NCBI GenBank assembly: GCA_964393615.1
Contig: CAYMUR010000040.1
Span: 1-42,279, forward strand
Length of the DNA stretch: 42,279 nt
Direction: 5' to 3'
Source of the DNA: CAYMUR01 sp964393615
Lineage (GTDB): Bacteria; Planctomycetota; Planctomycetia; Pirellulales; Pirellulaceae
Positions 8,972-17,855 of the stretch are shown in pieces; position 1 is the stretch's first letter, and the number at the start of each line of letters is the position of its first letter. The position numbers and the translations under genes are program-made. The notes below the pieces were generated by a model. That model had not been told where the DNA came from. It did not search any database and was given only the letters and a program-made list of their open reading frames with translations.

Positions 8972-9350
8972 GTGACTATGTCCTTACTGCAAAACGGCTT
9001 CCGAACAAAATCCCAGATAGTATCGTCCTCTACCAAAGTCGACATTCTCTCGTTTTCTCTAAACCGCACGATCCGTCCAGAATAGCCCAATCTTGACCAG
9101 TTGCTGTCTGCCTATCTTCCGGAAAGAACGCAGGCAAAATAATTGATTTTATCATGAAAAATAGCAAGGTATTGGACGACCTGATTTCCAGACCTTTCCA
9201 AAACGATTTATGGAAAATGCTTCACTTCGCGTGGTAAAATCGCCAAAATGCAAAAATAGTAAATCTTTACCGCTTGCGACTAGTATACTGTCGAGGACAA
9301 TACGGTTAGCCAATCCACCAGTCACGGTTCAACGAATTTGAGGTTTGTCG
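8972..9350. promoter_or_regulatory. Divergent intergenic region
   Basis: About 380 bp between the DUF1559 gene (minus) and the DUF362 gene (plus). The last 130 bp are AT-rich with TAGTATACT near 9281, a plausible -10 region for the DUF362 gene, but I could not fix a -35 box at correct spacing. No gene seen. Confidence 0.35.
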
Positions 9351-10739
9351 ATGAAACAACATTGCAATCGACACGGACAATCATCACGGTCAATAGACAA
9401 ACTAACACGCAGGTCCATGTTAGAAACCATGGCGGCCAGCACCGTTGCACCCAGCCTATTAGGCTGTGGCACCCAAGCTAGTTGGGACCGTCACAAAAAA
9501 TCGCCCCGCGCTAAAAACGGAAGGCAGCAGTCGACGATCCACCAGGCAAAACAAACCTTGGGACTACCCGGACCGTGGCCTGGGCGTGTTGTGGAAGTCG
9601 GCCATTCTGAATCAGTTCATGACGGACGCCGCAATCGAAATGCGGTCAAAATGATGGTTGCACATGGCATGCAACAACTCGTTCCGGGTGCCGAAGATTC
9701 GATCGATGCTTGGCGGTACTTCTTTCAAAAAGGCGACCGTGTAGGAATTAAAGTTGTCCCGGTAGGCAAAGTCGCAAAGCCCGGCTCGGACTCCCGAAAA
9801 GAACAATGCATCGTGGATCTACAACGTCCAGGGTCTATTTCGAGCTATGAAGTCATCTTGGAAGTGATCGACAGTTTACTTACTGCAGGAATTCACCGGT
9901 CTGACATTCTGGTGTTCGAACGTTATCGTAATGAATTCATTCATGCCGGTTATACCGAAATCCTACCCGACGGTATCCACTGGGAATGCAGTTCTGCCAA
10001 GTACGACGAGTCTCAACTTGAAATAGACGGGCAAATGCGAGGCCAACCACGCAGCAGCCATGTCGCGGGATATGATCGCGATGTCTTTCGAGAACTGGCT
10101 TTCTGCCAACCGCCGGATGTCCATGATCCATCCGACGCCCGCCGATTTCGTTCTCACCTTTCCAAAATTGTTACCCAGAAACTGGACAAAATTATTTCGA
10201 TTCCCGTCCTCAAAGATCACCGTACAGGAGGTGTGACGCTAGCCTTGAAAAATATGTCACACGGCCTTGTTAACAACGTAGCTCGCAGCCACGTGCTGCT
10301 ACCTTTCCAGGATGGCGGGTTAAATCACTGCCAAACCTTCATCCCCGCTGCTGTTTCCTTACCACAAACTCGGGAAAAGTGTGTCTTGCAAATTCTAGAC
10401 GGACTGGTCGGCACCTACGAAGGCGGACCTGGCAATTGGAATCGCTCTTTTGCTACTTGGGAATATCGGTCACTGCTCTTCGCGACCGACCCCGTGGCAT
10501 TGGACCACATCGGCTGGAAAATTATTGATGCGAAACGCCTCAAAGAAGGTTGGCCACCCATCGCCCAAATGGGACTGGACAGTCAAGCCCATCGCCTTTT
10601 AAAAACACATGAGAAGAGTATCCGAGACACCGAATCCTTCCATATTCGACAGCCACAACATGTCTCGCTGGCTGCTCTTTTGGACCTGGGAGTATTTGAA
10701 CCTCAGCAAATCGATCATCAGAAATACAAGCTTGCCTAA
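9351..10739 (+). CDS. DUF362 domain Tat lipoprotein
   Basis: 462 residues from ATG 9351, with GAGG seven bases upstream; a TTG two codons earlier is less likely. The N-terminus has a twin-arginine motif TRRSML (residues 19-24) and a lipobox SLLGC with Cys39, so it is probably exported folded and lipid-anchored. The body matches DUF362: KGDRVGIKVVPVGK, then KIISIPVLKDHRTGGVTLAL and KNMSHGLVNNVARSH. Family members often carry Fe-S centres or occur as stand-alone exported proteins in planctomycetes; no CxxCxxC ferredoxin motif is visible here. The function is unknown. It stands alone on its strand. Confidence 0.87.
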   Translation: MKQHCNRHGQSSRSIDKLTRRSMLETMAASTVAPSLLGCGTQASWDRHKKSPRAKNGRQQSTIHQAKQTLGLPGPWPGRVVEVGHSESVHDGRRNRNAVKMMVAHGMQQLVPGAEDSIDAWRYFFQKGDRVGIKVVPVGKVAKPGSDSRKEQCIVDLQRPGSISSYEVILEVIDSLLTAGIHRSDILVFERYRNEFIHAGYTEILPDGIHWECSSAKYDESQLEIDGQMRGQPRSSHVAGYDRDVFRELAFCQPPDVHDPSDARRFRSHLSKIVTQKLDKIISIPVLKDHRTGGVTLALKNMSHGLVNNVARSHVLLPFQDGGLNHCQTFIPAAVSLPQTREKCVLQILDGLVGTYEGGPGNWNRSFATWEYRSLLFATDPVALDHIGWKIIDAKRLKEGWPPIAQMGLDSQAHRLLKTHEKSIRDTESFHIRQPQHVSLAALLDLGVFEPQQIDHQKYKLA

Positions 10740-10838
10740 GCCATTCAGTGCGTCGTCTTCACAGGCATACAAGATTCGCTTGCCTGATCCTGGGCCACAA
10801 CACGAACAAAAAAATGCCAGGGAGAATCTTCTTCCAAC

Positions 10839-11060
10839 TTACGATTTCTCATCTTTCGCAAATCCTAGTAATTGTCCCGCTCGACGCATCATAGCAATTC
10901 CCGATTCACTGGGAAGACAAACCCCATTTTCAGAATCCAAAGCTTCGAATTCTCCACGGCAATGCTGACAAGCAACTCGCCGACCAAGATAAGCGACACG
11001 AATCTGGAGTCGACGTCCACAAATAGGACACTCCTGATCGAAATACGTTGAGGTGTGCAT
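10839..11060 (-). CDS. Small zinc-ribbon protein
   Basis: 73 residues. Two CxxC knuckles, CPICG (residues 11-15) and CQHCRG (residues 31-36), frame a short ribbon (RRLQIRVAYLGRRVA) typical of planctomycete zinc-ribbon domains that resemble MJ0042-type fingers. The C-terminal half is a short helix-rich tail. AAGGAGAT six bases before the ATG is the strongest Shine-Dalgarno in the window and supports this as a real gene. It is convergent with the DUF362 gene, with 99 bp between them. No partner is obvious; a regulatory or metal-binding role is only a guess. Confidence 0.75.
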   Translation of the reverse strand: MHTSTYFDQECPICGRRLQIRVAYLGRRVACQHCRGEFEALDSENGVCLPSESGIAMMRRAGQLLGFAKDEKS

Positions 11061-11395
11061 CGTGGTATCTCCTTCTACCGCTGCGTCTCAAGTCTCCTCA
11101 AGCTGCCTGATAATTTACGAAATCCTCAGCGTATTTTCAATCAAAGATAACCTTAAAATTCATAGAAGTTTCTTCTGACAAATGGCAGAGTGTGATCAGT
11201 GGCAAGTTCTCACTCAACGCCTGCCACCTCTTGGACCGCCCACGCCTACGACATCTCGACTGTCATACCAAGGACTTAGGAACGCACATCGAAAAAATAA
11301 ATAGCATGTGCCGAGAAATGGCAGCAACCAAAATCTACGGAACAAAAACTTTTTTGTTGACATTGAATGCCAATGCAATCGCCTTTCTATACAAC

Positions 11396-11605
11396 AATCC
11401 CTTGCGTCCAAGGCAATCCATCGCTTGGTGACACAATCATTGCCACAGGGNNNNNNNNNNNNNNNNNNNNNNNNNNNNNNNNNNNNNNNNNNNNNNNNNN
11501 NNNNNNNNNNNNNNNNNNNNNNNNNNNNNNNNNNNNNNNNNNNNNNNNNNAATCCCTTGCGTCCAAGGCAATCCATCGCTTGGTGACACAATCATTGCCA
11601 CAGGG
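11396..11605. repeat. Identical 55-bp flanks on both sides of a 100-N gap
   Basis: Bases 11396-11450 and 11551-11605 are identical over exactly 55 bp and touch the N run on each side. Two contig ends sharing one k-mer length of sequence is the pattern left by a de Bruijn assembler followed by scaffolding. The gap is probably artificial and the sequence continuous, with one copy. Confidence 0.9.
11451..11550. other. Assembly gap (100 N)
   Basis: A run of exactly 100 N, a common placeholder length. It is flanked by identical 55-bp ends, so the real distance may be negative (an overlap). Confidence 0.99.
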
Positions 11606-11702
11606 TATGGAATTTTTGCCAATTACCAGACAACTGGCAGAAAAAAAAACGTGCATTCAAAAAGATGGGAAGGCTGCGGGGACTGGGGATTACCTGGAGT
11701 GG

Positions 11703-14700
11703 CTAACGAAAATCTCGAGACTGTATTTTTAATTCACCCAACGACTCGGCCAAATGCTTGACACACCGTACGATGACATGAATCACTGTATCTTTGCATT
11801 CCACACGACCATATACCAACCAGGCAGGAGCATGACGGGTCACACGGTAATAACGTTGCCAGGTCGGTTGATGGACAACAAGATTGACAATTCCGGTCTC
11901 GTCCTCCAGCGTCACAAACGTCATGCCTTTGGCTGTACTGGGACGTTGTCGTAACAGTACCAGACCCGCCACGGCGACATATTCATGATTGACCATTTCA
12001 GACAATTGCTCAGCCCGTTTCACATGCATACGATCCAGACGGGCACGCCAAAATGAAACAGGATGGGATCGTAACGATAAACCGGTTGACTGGTAATCAC
12101 CAAACACATCTGCTTGTAAAGTAGTTGGCTGCAACTGCTGAGGCAATTCTTCATCCAGCGACAAACTATCAAACAGTGGTTGTGAGCCAACTTTCGTTGG
12201 TCGTGCAAGCGCTTTCCACAAAGCAACCCGTCGGTCACCGGTGAGCGATCTCAGTGCATCAGCACTTGCCAACTTCATAACCACTGTACGTGTCAAACCA
12301 GTCCGTTGGTAAAAGTCATCCATGGAACAAAAACGCCCTTGCTGGCGGGCTTGAACAATCAAATCAGCATGTGACTTCGAAAAACCAATGATCAAACGCA
12401 AACCAAGGCGAATTGCCATGGAATGCTGATGATCACCATCTTCCGCTGCTACCGTTGTTTCCAATACACAATCCCAGTGACTTACGTTGACATCAATCGG
12501 CTGCACCTGCACACCATGTCCACGAGCATCACGTAAAAGTTGCGCAGGAGCATAGAACCCCATTGGCTGGCTGTTGATTAGCGCCGTAGTAAAAGCAGCT
12601 GGATAGTGGAACTTCAGCCAGGCCGAGACATATACCAACAATGCAAAACTCGCTGCATGGGATTCCGGAAAACCATATCCACCAAATCCACAAATCTGGC
12701 GAAAAACGGCCTCAGCGAATGCTTCAGAAAGTCCCCGACAGCGCATTCCTTCGAGTAGCTTTTGGCGAAAACAATCAAGTACATCAGGATTCCTCCAATC
12801 GCCCATCGCACGGCGTAACTGATCCGCTTCTCCCGGCGTAAACCCAGCAGCAACCACGGCCAGTCGCATGGCCTGTTCTTGAAACAGTGGCACACCCAAA
12901 GTTTTCTCGAGCACTTGCCGGATCGCATCATTGGGATACGTCACCCGTTCTTCACCCCAACGACGTCTCAAGTACGGGTGCACCATCTTTCCCTGGATCG
13001 GTCCGGGCCGCACAATGGCAACTTCGATCACCAAGTCGTAATAACAACGTGGCTTTAAACGAGGTAACATCGTCATCTGTGCCCGGCTTTCAATCTGAAA
13101 AACACCAATCGTATCGGCTTGACAAATCATGTCATACACTTGCTGGTCACCAGCCGGGACACTAGCCAACGTCAACTCACATCCTGTCTGCTGGCGCACA
13201 AGGTCAAAACAGCGGTGGATCGCAGTTAGCATGCCAAGAGCAAGACAGTCAACTTTTAAAATCCCCAGTTCCTCCAAATCGTTCTTATCCCACTGAATCA
13301 CTGTCCGACCTTCCATGGCGGCGTTTTCGATCGGAACCAACTCACACAACGGACCTTGAGTCACCACCATGCCTCCCACATGTTGCGACAAGTGCCGAGG
13401 GAATCCAATCAATTCTTTCACCAAATAAACTAATCTTTGTCCCAGTTCGGTATCGGGATCGATATTGACCTGCCGACAACGGTCCGACAAATCACTATCG
13501 TACTGACAACCTTCCAGGTTGTTGGCAAGAGCTTGTACACGATCTCGTGACAATCCCAATGCTTGCCCCACATCACGAATTGCCGAGCGAGGACGATAGC
13601 GGATCACTTCGGCTGTCATCCCGGACCGCTCGCGACCATACTTTTCATAAACATACTGAATCACTTCCTCGCGTCGTTCGTGCTCAAAATCGACATCGAT
13701 ATCGGGAGCTTCATCGCGTTCCCGACTAACAAATCTCTCAAACAACACATCGGTTTGATTCGGATCGACCGACGTCACGCCCAGGCAATAACAAACAGCA
13801 GAATTAGCCGCCGAACCACGCCCTTGACACAAAATCCCATGACCGCGTGCAAACTGAACCAAGTCCCACACGGTCAGAAAATAAGCTTCGTAATGAAGTT
13901 CCCTGATCAAATGAAGCTCATGCTCCAACAGACGCTGCACTTTGTCAGGAACGCCTCGTGGATAGCGCCGCTGAGCTCCTTTCCAGGCAAGCAACGACAA
14001 ATATTCGAAGGAGGACAAATCGGACGGCACAAGCTCTTCGGGATATTCATAGCGTAGTTCGTCCAGTGAAAATGTGCAGCGATCGGCAATTTGGACAGAT
14101 CGTTGCACAGCATCAGGTATGGCCGCAAAAACGTTGGCAATCACGTCCAATGCTTTCAGGTGCCTCTGGGCATTTGGTAGTAATAGTCCTTCTGCCGCAG
14201 CAACAGTGGTTCCATGTCGAATCGCTGTCAAAACATCGTGCAATGGCATGCGTCCCGGTACGTGGTAATAAACATCTCCTGCAGCCACTAACGGCAGCTT
14301 GACCTGTTGAGCCAATAATTTCTGCTGGTCAAGATATCCCTGATCATCAGGCCCGGCAAAAGGCTCGGTGAGCAAGTAACCGCGATCACCAAAAATATCG
14401 TGGTACACGTGCAGCGCATGCAACAATGACAATGGGCGGTTCGCCTGGCAATCGTTACGCTTCACTCCTGCATCTAATGAATCTTTGCCGCAGGACGTTA
14501 TCCGTCGGCCCTGTTTTCTAGTAGATTTTTTCGGCCACCCTTTGTCAGGTCTGTCATGCCTTCTGACGCCCAACAAACTAGGACTCGTTTCGATGCCCGC
14601 CAACAAGCCAGCTGTGTGATCCGCTAATTCGGTCAGTGTCAAATAACACTCTCCCTTGGCCGCGTTGCGCCGGCCACGAGTAATTAATCGGCAAAGCTGT

Positions 14701-14957
14701 CCATAGGCTTGCCGGTCGGGTGCCCACAGCACCACCGCCGGCGCATCGAGCGGTGTAATTTCAGCCCCTATAATCAGTTTCAAGTCAGCTGCCTTGGCAG
14801 CCACGTGGGCTCGGACCACACCTGCTAATGTGTTCCTGTCGGTCACCGCCAATGCAGCATAGTTTAATGAAACAGCACGCCCAACCAGTTCTTCCGGATG
14901 CGCAGCACCTTCGAGAAAAGAAAAGTTTGTTCGACAATGGAGTTCGGCATAGCGCAT
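11703..14957 (-). CDS. dnaE2: Error-prone DNA polymerase III alpha subunit DnaE2 (ImuC)
   Basis: 1084 residues, the usual DnaE2 length. It has an N-terminal PHP domain (YAELHCRTNFSFLEGAAHPE, AVTDRNTLAG). The palm carries catalytic acidic residues in PDIDVDFEHERREEV near residue 418, followed by HLSQHVGGMVVTQGPL and ESRAQMTMLPRLKPRCYYDL. A helix-hairpin-helix and C-terminal OB fold follow (FVTLEDETGIVNLVVH), ending in the family's SRDFR tail. DnaE2 is the translesion polymerase of the SOS mutasome and works with ImuB on the beta clamp. Its ATG overlaps the imuB stop by one base (TAATG), indicating translational coupling. imuA, the third member of many such cassettes, is absent from this window. 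Confidence 0.96.
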   Translation of the reverse strand: MRYAELHCRTNFSFLEGAAHPEELVGRAVSLNYAALAVTDRNTLAGVVRAHVAAKAADLKLIIGAEITPLDAPAVVLWAPDRQAYGQLCRLITRGRRNAAKGECYLTLTELADHTAGLLAGIETSPSLLGVRRHDRPDKGWPKKSTRKQGRRITSCGKDSLDAGVKRNDCQANRPLSLLHALHVYHDIFGDRGYLLTEPFAGPDDQGYLDQQKLLAQQVKLPLVAAGDVYYHVPGRMPLHDVLTAIRHGTTVAAAEGLLLPNAQRHLKALDVIANVFAAIPDAVQRSVQIADRCTFSLDELRYEYPEELVPSDLSSFEYLSLLAWKGAQRRYPRGVPDKVQRLLEHELHLIRELHYEAYFLTVWDLVQFARGHGILCQGRGSAANSAVCYCLGVTSVDPNQTDVLFERFVSRERDEAPDIDVDFEHERREEVIQYVYEKYGRERSGMTAEVIRYRPRSAIRDVGQALGLSRDRVQALANNLEGCQYDSDLSDRCRQVNIDPDTELGQRLVYLVKELIGFPRHLSQHVGGMVVTQGPLCELVPIENAAMEGRTVIQWDKNDLEELGILKVDCLALGMLTAIHRCFDLVRQQTGCELTLASVPAGDQQVYDMICQADTIGVFQIESRAQMTMLPRLKPRCYYDLVIEVAIVRPGPIQGKMVHPYLRRRWGEERVTYPNDAIRQVLEKTLGVPLFQEQAMRLAVVAAGFTPGEADQLRRAMGDWRNPDVLDCFRQKLLEGMRCRGLSEAFAEAVFRQICGFGGYGFPESHAASFALLVYVSAWLKFHYPAAFTTALINSQPMGFYAPAQLLRDARGHGVQVQPIDVNVSHWDCVLETTVAAEDGDHQHSMAIRLGLRLIIGFSKSHADLIVQARQQGRFCSMDDFYQRTGLTRTVVMKLASADALRSLTGDRRVALWKALARPTKVGSQPLFDSLSLDEELPQQLQPTTLQADVFGDYQSTGLSLRSHPVSFWRARLDRMHVKRAEQLSEMVNHEYVAVAGLVLLRQRPSTAKGMTFVTLEDETGIVNLVVHQPTWQRYYRVTRHAPAWLVYGRVECKDTVIHVIVRCVKHLAESLGELKIQSRDFR

Positions 14958-16618
14958 TAGTCAAATGCCCCTTGTAAAAACCACTGGCCATTGTCCAGTT
15001 GACGATAAAACCAAAATCGTTGGCCAGTCTGAGTTTCTACACGATAATAATCCCGACGCACCGAACGACCACGCCACCAGCCAGTTTCAATCCGTTCCGG
15101 TCCCCAATACCGCCCAACCTGGTATTGCCGGTTCTCGTAACAAAACCGCACCGGCAGTGTATCTGGAGATACTGCATTAACATGCAACCTCAATGGTGAT
15201 GCAAACAGCTTCAGGGGCCGGAAAATCATTGTGTCAAGATCGATCGCATTGCTAGATCGCTTACCTCTACTGGTAACCGGCGAGTAAAAGCTGGCTCGTT
15301 CCGGTTGAACCTCGGCCCGCAATCGCACACGCATCACACGTTTTTCACCCAAGCGACTCCCCAAGCGATTCGCCAAAACACCCAACTGATTTCGGTCTTG
15401 GCTGTCATAATCGGCAAATAATTTGCGTTGTCGAATTTGAAGGGGCGCCGTTGTAATGGCCTCCACGGAAATTTCCGTTATCAACCCCGGCAGCGACATC
15501 CGTTCCAACTGCAACGGTATCAGCTCTGCTAAATGAGACACGCTGCAAGTCGGTTGAAACAAAGCAATCCTTAACAGAGATGTTGGGACATCCAGAGTAG
15601 GGCAGGCATGCAATTGACATTCCAATTCCACCGCTCCCAATCCTTGAGCGTTCAATTGTGACACAACTTGTTCGACCAATTGCAACAGAACATGTTCGAT
15701 CACACCCCGGGAGTGCGTGGGATACTCCAGCGACCATTGGGCATAAAACCGAGGTGGGGCACGGTGAGCTACAACAATCTCTGGTAACAATCCACATGCC
15801 TGATCTAAACGTTTTATCAAATTGTCACCAAATCGTGCCGTAAGACTGGCACGAGGCAGTTGCAACACCTGTCCAATACGTGTGATTCCCAAATCTTGCA
15901 ACAACTCAACTGTTTCATCTGCCAACCGCAAGGCCGTCAACGGAAGGAATGCCAGAACCTGACGGGCATGATCCATACCAGAAGGGACAATGGTTATGTT
16001 GTCAGAAATGACCGTTTTTTGTGGAGCATTAAAATGTGCAACTGCCCAGGCCGCACCAATACAATCTGCGATGGATACACGAACCCAATAACCACGCTGC
16101 TGGCAGGACACTACCACTTGCCGTGCTAACGCCTCTTCATCCCCAAACAGAGCAGCCAGCCCTGTTACTTCGAATAACAAACTGGACGGCTGCTCGCCCG
16201 CTTCCAAACCAACTACCGGACTGAACTTTTCACACCACTGAGCTATTTCCATCAATGCCATTCGGTCAGCTTGTGGATTGTGCCACTCAAAACGAACCGA
16301 ACCATCATGACGGACCGAAAAGCTGGAATGGCAGTGTGACACCTTTCGATTAGAAACCGGTGACCGTGCAAGCGATTTTGCTTCTGCGAAAGGCATGCCA
16401 ATGCGTATACCTTTCTGACAAGCGTCTGCCGAACAAGCCACCACTCGCCGCCCCCAACGTGGTGCCGAGGCCGTCAGCACTAACGGCCTACTGTCCTTGA
16501 CAATAGCCACCGTAGCCACCGTAGCCACCGTAGCCACCGTAGACGCCGTAGACGCTGTAGACGCCGTACGGCGCTGGATTGGCCAATTGGGAAAATAAAC
16601 ACAAAGTATCCGTGACAT
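14957..16618 (-). CDS. imuB: Y-family polymerase-like protein ImuB
   Basis: From ATG 16618 the protein is 553 residues. It begins MSRILCVYFPNWPIQRR, the ImuB start. The palm/finger region of the Y-family follows (EIAQWCEKFSPVVGLEAGEQ, LLFEVTGLAALFGDEEALAR), then a helix-hairpin-helix part and the C-terminal domain (RFWFYRQLDNGQWFLQGAFD). ImuB normally lacks catalytic acidic residues and acts as a clamp-binding adaptor for DnaE2; consistent with this, no DxD or SxDE polymerase motif is seen. Odd feature: residues about 18-38 are a low-complexity insert (TAS and TVA units) coded by a nonanucleotide repeat, between the first beta strand and the conserved RPLVL. An upstream start at 16645 is possible. 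Operon with dnaE2. Confidence 0.93.
   Translation of the reverse strand: MSRILCVYFPNWPIQRRTASTASTASTVATVATVATVAIVKDSRPLVLTASAPRWGRRVVACSADACQKGIRIGMPFAEAKSLARSPVSNRKVSHCHSSFSVRHDGSVRFEWHNPQADRMALMEIAQWCEKFSPVVGLEAGEQPSSLLFEVTGLAALFGDEEALARQVVVSCQQRGYWVRVSIADCIGAAWAVAHFNAPQKTVISDNITIVPSGMDHARQVLAFLPLTALRLADETVELLQDLGITRIGQVLQLPRASLTARFGDNLIKRLDQACGLLPEIVVAHRAPPRFYAQWSLEYPTHSRGVIEHVLLQLVEQVVSQLNAQGLGAVELECQLHACPTLDVPTSLLRIALFQPTCSVSHLAELIPLQLERMSLPGLITEISVEAITTAPLQIRQRKLFADYDSQDRNQLGVLANRLGSRLGEKRVMRVRLRAEVQPERASFYSPVTSRGKRSSNAIDLDTMIFRPLKLFASPLRLHVNAVSPDTLPVRFCYENRQYQVGRYWGPERIETGWWRGRSVRRDYYRVETQTGQRFWFYRQLDNGQWFLQGAFD
16504..16566 (-). repeat. 9-bp tandem repeat inside imuB
   Basis: Seven adjoining nonamers on the plus strand: four TAGCCACCG, then TAGACGCCG, TAGACGCTG and TAGACGCCG. 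The unit is a multiple of three, so copy-number change lengthens or shortens the ImuB N-terminus by three residues without breaking the frame. Confidence 0.97.
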
Positions 16619-16996
16619 CGTTTTGCATACCGGTCTATGACACACCAGTCAGCCTGAACTCATCTCAACACTCCGCCAGGCTGGAGTCTGTCTGCAATCC
16701 GCTTTACTTCATACCAGCCGCTACGAAACATGTACATATGAATACAGTGTACATATATATCGTATCCTGACAAGGGGTAAATCGATCCCAATCTCTCAGA
16801 TTTTTTCATCGTTGCCAGTCAGTTTGATAGACTGCCTCCGCAAAACGTGACTCGCTCACACCTATGCGTGGTGTTCGTCCGACAAATTTGTCGTGCTATC
16901 CGCTTTGCACCAACTCCACCGAGACAGAGCTGACAAATCAAACACACCCTGAAAGCAACTCGTGTTGAATTCTGTCGAATCAAAGAATACACCAGC
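16619..16996 (-). promoter_or_regulatory. imuB-dnaE2 upstream region with paired TGTACA sites
   Basis: About 380 bp between ogt and imuB, with no gene seen. At 16731-16739 and 16748-16756 the nonamer TGTACATAT occurs twice, 17 bp apart, each containing the palindrome TGTACA. The following ATATATATCG makes this the most AT-rich spot of the region. It lies about 115-140 bp upstream of the imuB ATG. An SOS-type operator is expected for this cassette, but the site does not match the E. coli (CTGT-N8-ACAG) or Gram-positive (GAAC-N4-GTTC) LexA boxes, so the assignment is inference. Confidence 0.4.
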
Positions 16997-17545
16997 TCAA
17001 AGCTGGCGCGACGAACTCCCCCTGCATTCCAAACTTAAAAGTCTTTGTTTCAATTCGATTCCACGTGGTGCAGAGTATCCACGTAACGCACCATCCGCTC
17101 CGACAACACGGTGACAAGGGACAACGATTGGAAACCGGTTCTGGGCCATCGTCGTCCCCACCGCCCGGGCCGCTCGTGGTGATCCAGCTCGCACGGCAAG
17201 TTGTGAATACGTTACCGTCTCGCCAAACGGTATACGCCGACAGGCATCTACCACACGACGACGGAAATTTGTCAGATGTCTCAGCTCCAAGGGCACATCC
17301 TCAAATTCAACCGGACGACCAGCAGCATACGCCGCCAGCCTACCTGCCAAATCCGTCTGCCAACCTGGCTTGGGACGCCCGACTTCCAAGGCAGGCATCT
17401 CGAGAAAATGACACTTTTTCCATAACAAACGAAGGGCTTGCGGTTCCGTTCGATGCCCGAAACTCAGACCCAACAACGTCTCGATATTCGCCCAAACTGC
17501 CAGCCACCCCAGCCCTGTTTTCAGCGTGAAAAACTGACCGGTCAT
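16997..17545 (-). CDS. ogt: Methylated-DNA--protein-cysteine methyltransferase
   Basis: 182 residues from ATG 17545 (an ATG at 17575 would add ten). The C-terminal alkyltransferase domain shows RIPFGETVTYSQLAVRAGSP, RAVGTTMAQNRFPI and the active-site VVPCHRVVGADG, with acceptor Cys144 and then LRGYSAPRGIELKQRLL. The enzyme transfers the alkyl group from O6-alkylguanine irreversibly to that cysteine. The N-terminal part is a degenerate ribonuclease-like domain. No Ada-type AraC or metal-binding DNA domain is present. It is upstream of imuB-dnaE2 on the same strand with a 378-bp spacer, so it is a neighbouring repair gene more than a sure operon member. A 6-bp hairpin (16992-17006) spans its stop. 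Confidence 0.92.
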   Translation of the reverse strand: MTGQFFTLKTGLGWLAVWANIETLLGLSFGHRTEPQALRLLWKKCHFLEMPALEVGRPKPGWQTDLAGRLAAYAAGRPVEFEDVPLELRHLTNFRRRVVDACRRIPFGETVTYSQLAVRAGSPRAARAVGTTMAQNRFPIVVPCHRVVGADGALRGYSAPRGIELKQRLLSLECRGSSSRQL

Positions 17546-17855
17546 CACACCCGAGCCCCCGTTAAATCTCTTCAAATCGTGAAAAATCGAACAATCGTCT
17601 TAAATTATTCGTTTTTTTTTATTTTACTAGTGTAAATGAAACAGTTTTTGGAACCAGATCGTTGCGTTTTTTGAAACGCTAACCAAAATAGGGGAATACA
17701 AGCAAGATTTGACAGTCCGTAAGCCCCCTATTTATACTCATCCTAAGTGGTGTGCATTCGTCAACCACAAACCACAAAATTACTTGCTTGACTCATAATC
17801 TTCACGCACCCTACTCCCCTCATATCACTCAGTTGACCAAGAAGGAACAAAGGGC

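Larger units (their letters stand above)
11061..11702. other. Gene-free region with a 100-N gap
   Basis: About 640 bp between the zinc-ribbon gene and dnaE2. No coding signal is convincing. Half of it is the scaffold gap and the two 55-bp flanks; see the repeat entry. Confidence 0.5.

Noticed and set aside
10761..10785. CAGGCA/TGCCTG hairpin as terminator of the DUF362 gene
   Set aside because: No T-run follows on either strand and the loop is long.
11396..11605. Direct repeats that could mark an insertion sequence or CRISPR
   Set aside because: Only two copies, both exactly 55 bp and touching the N run; assembly overlap explains them better.
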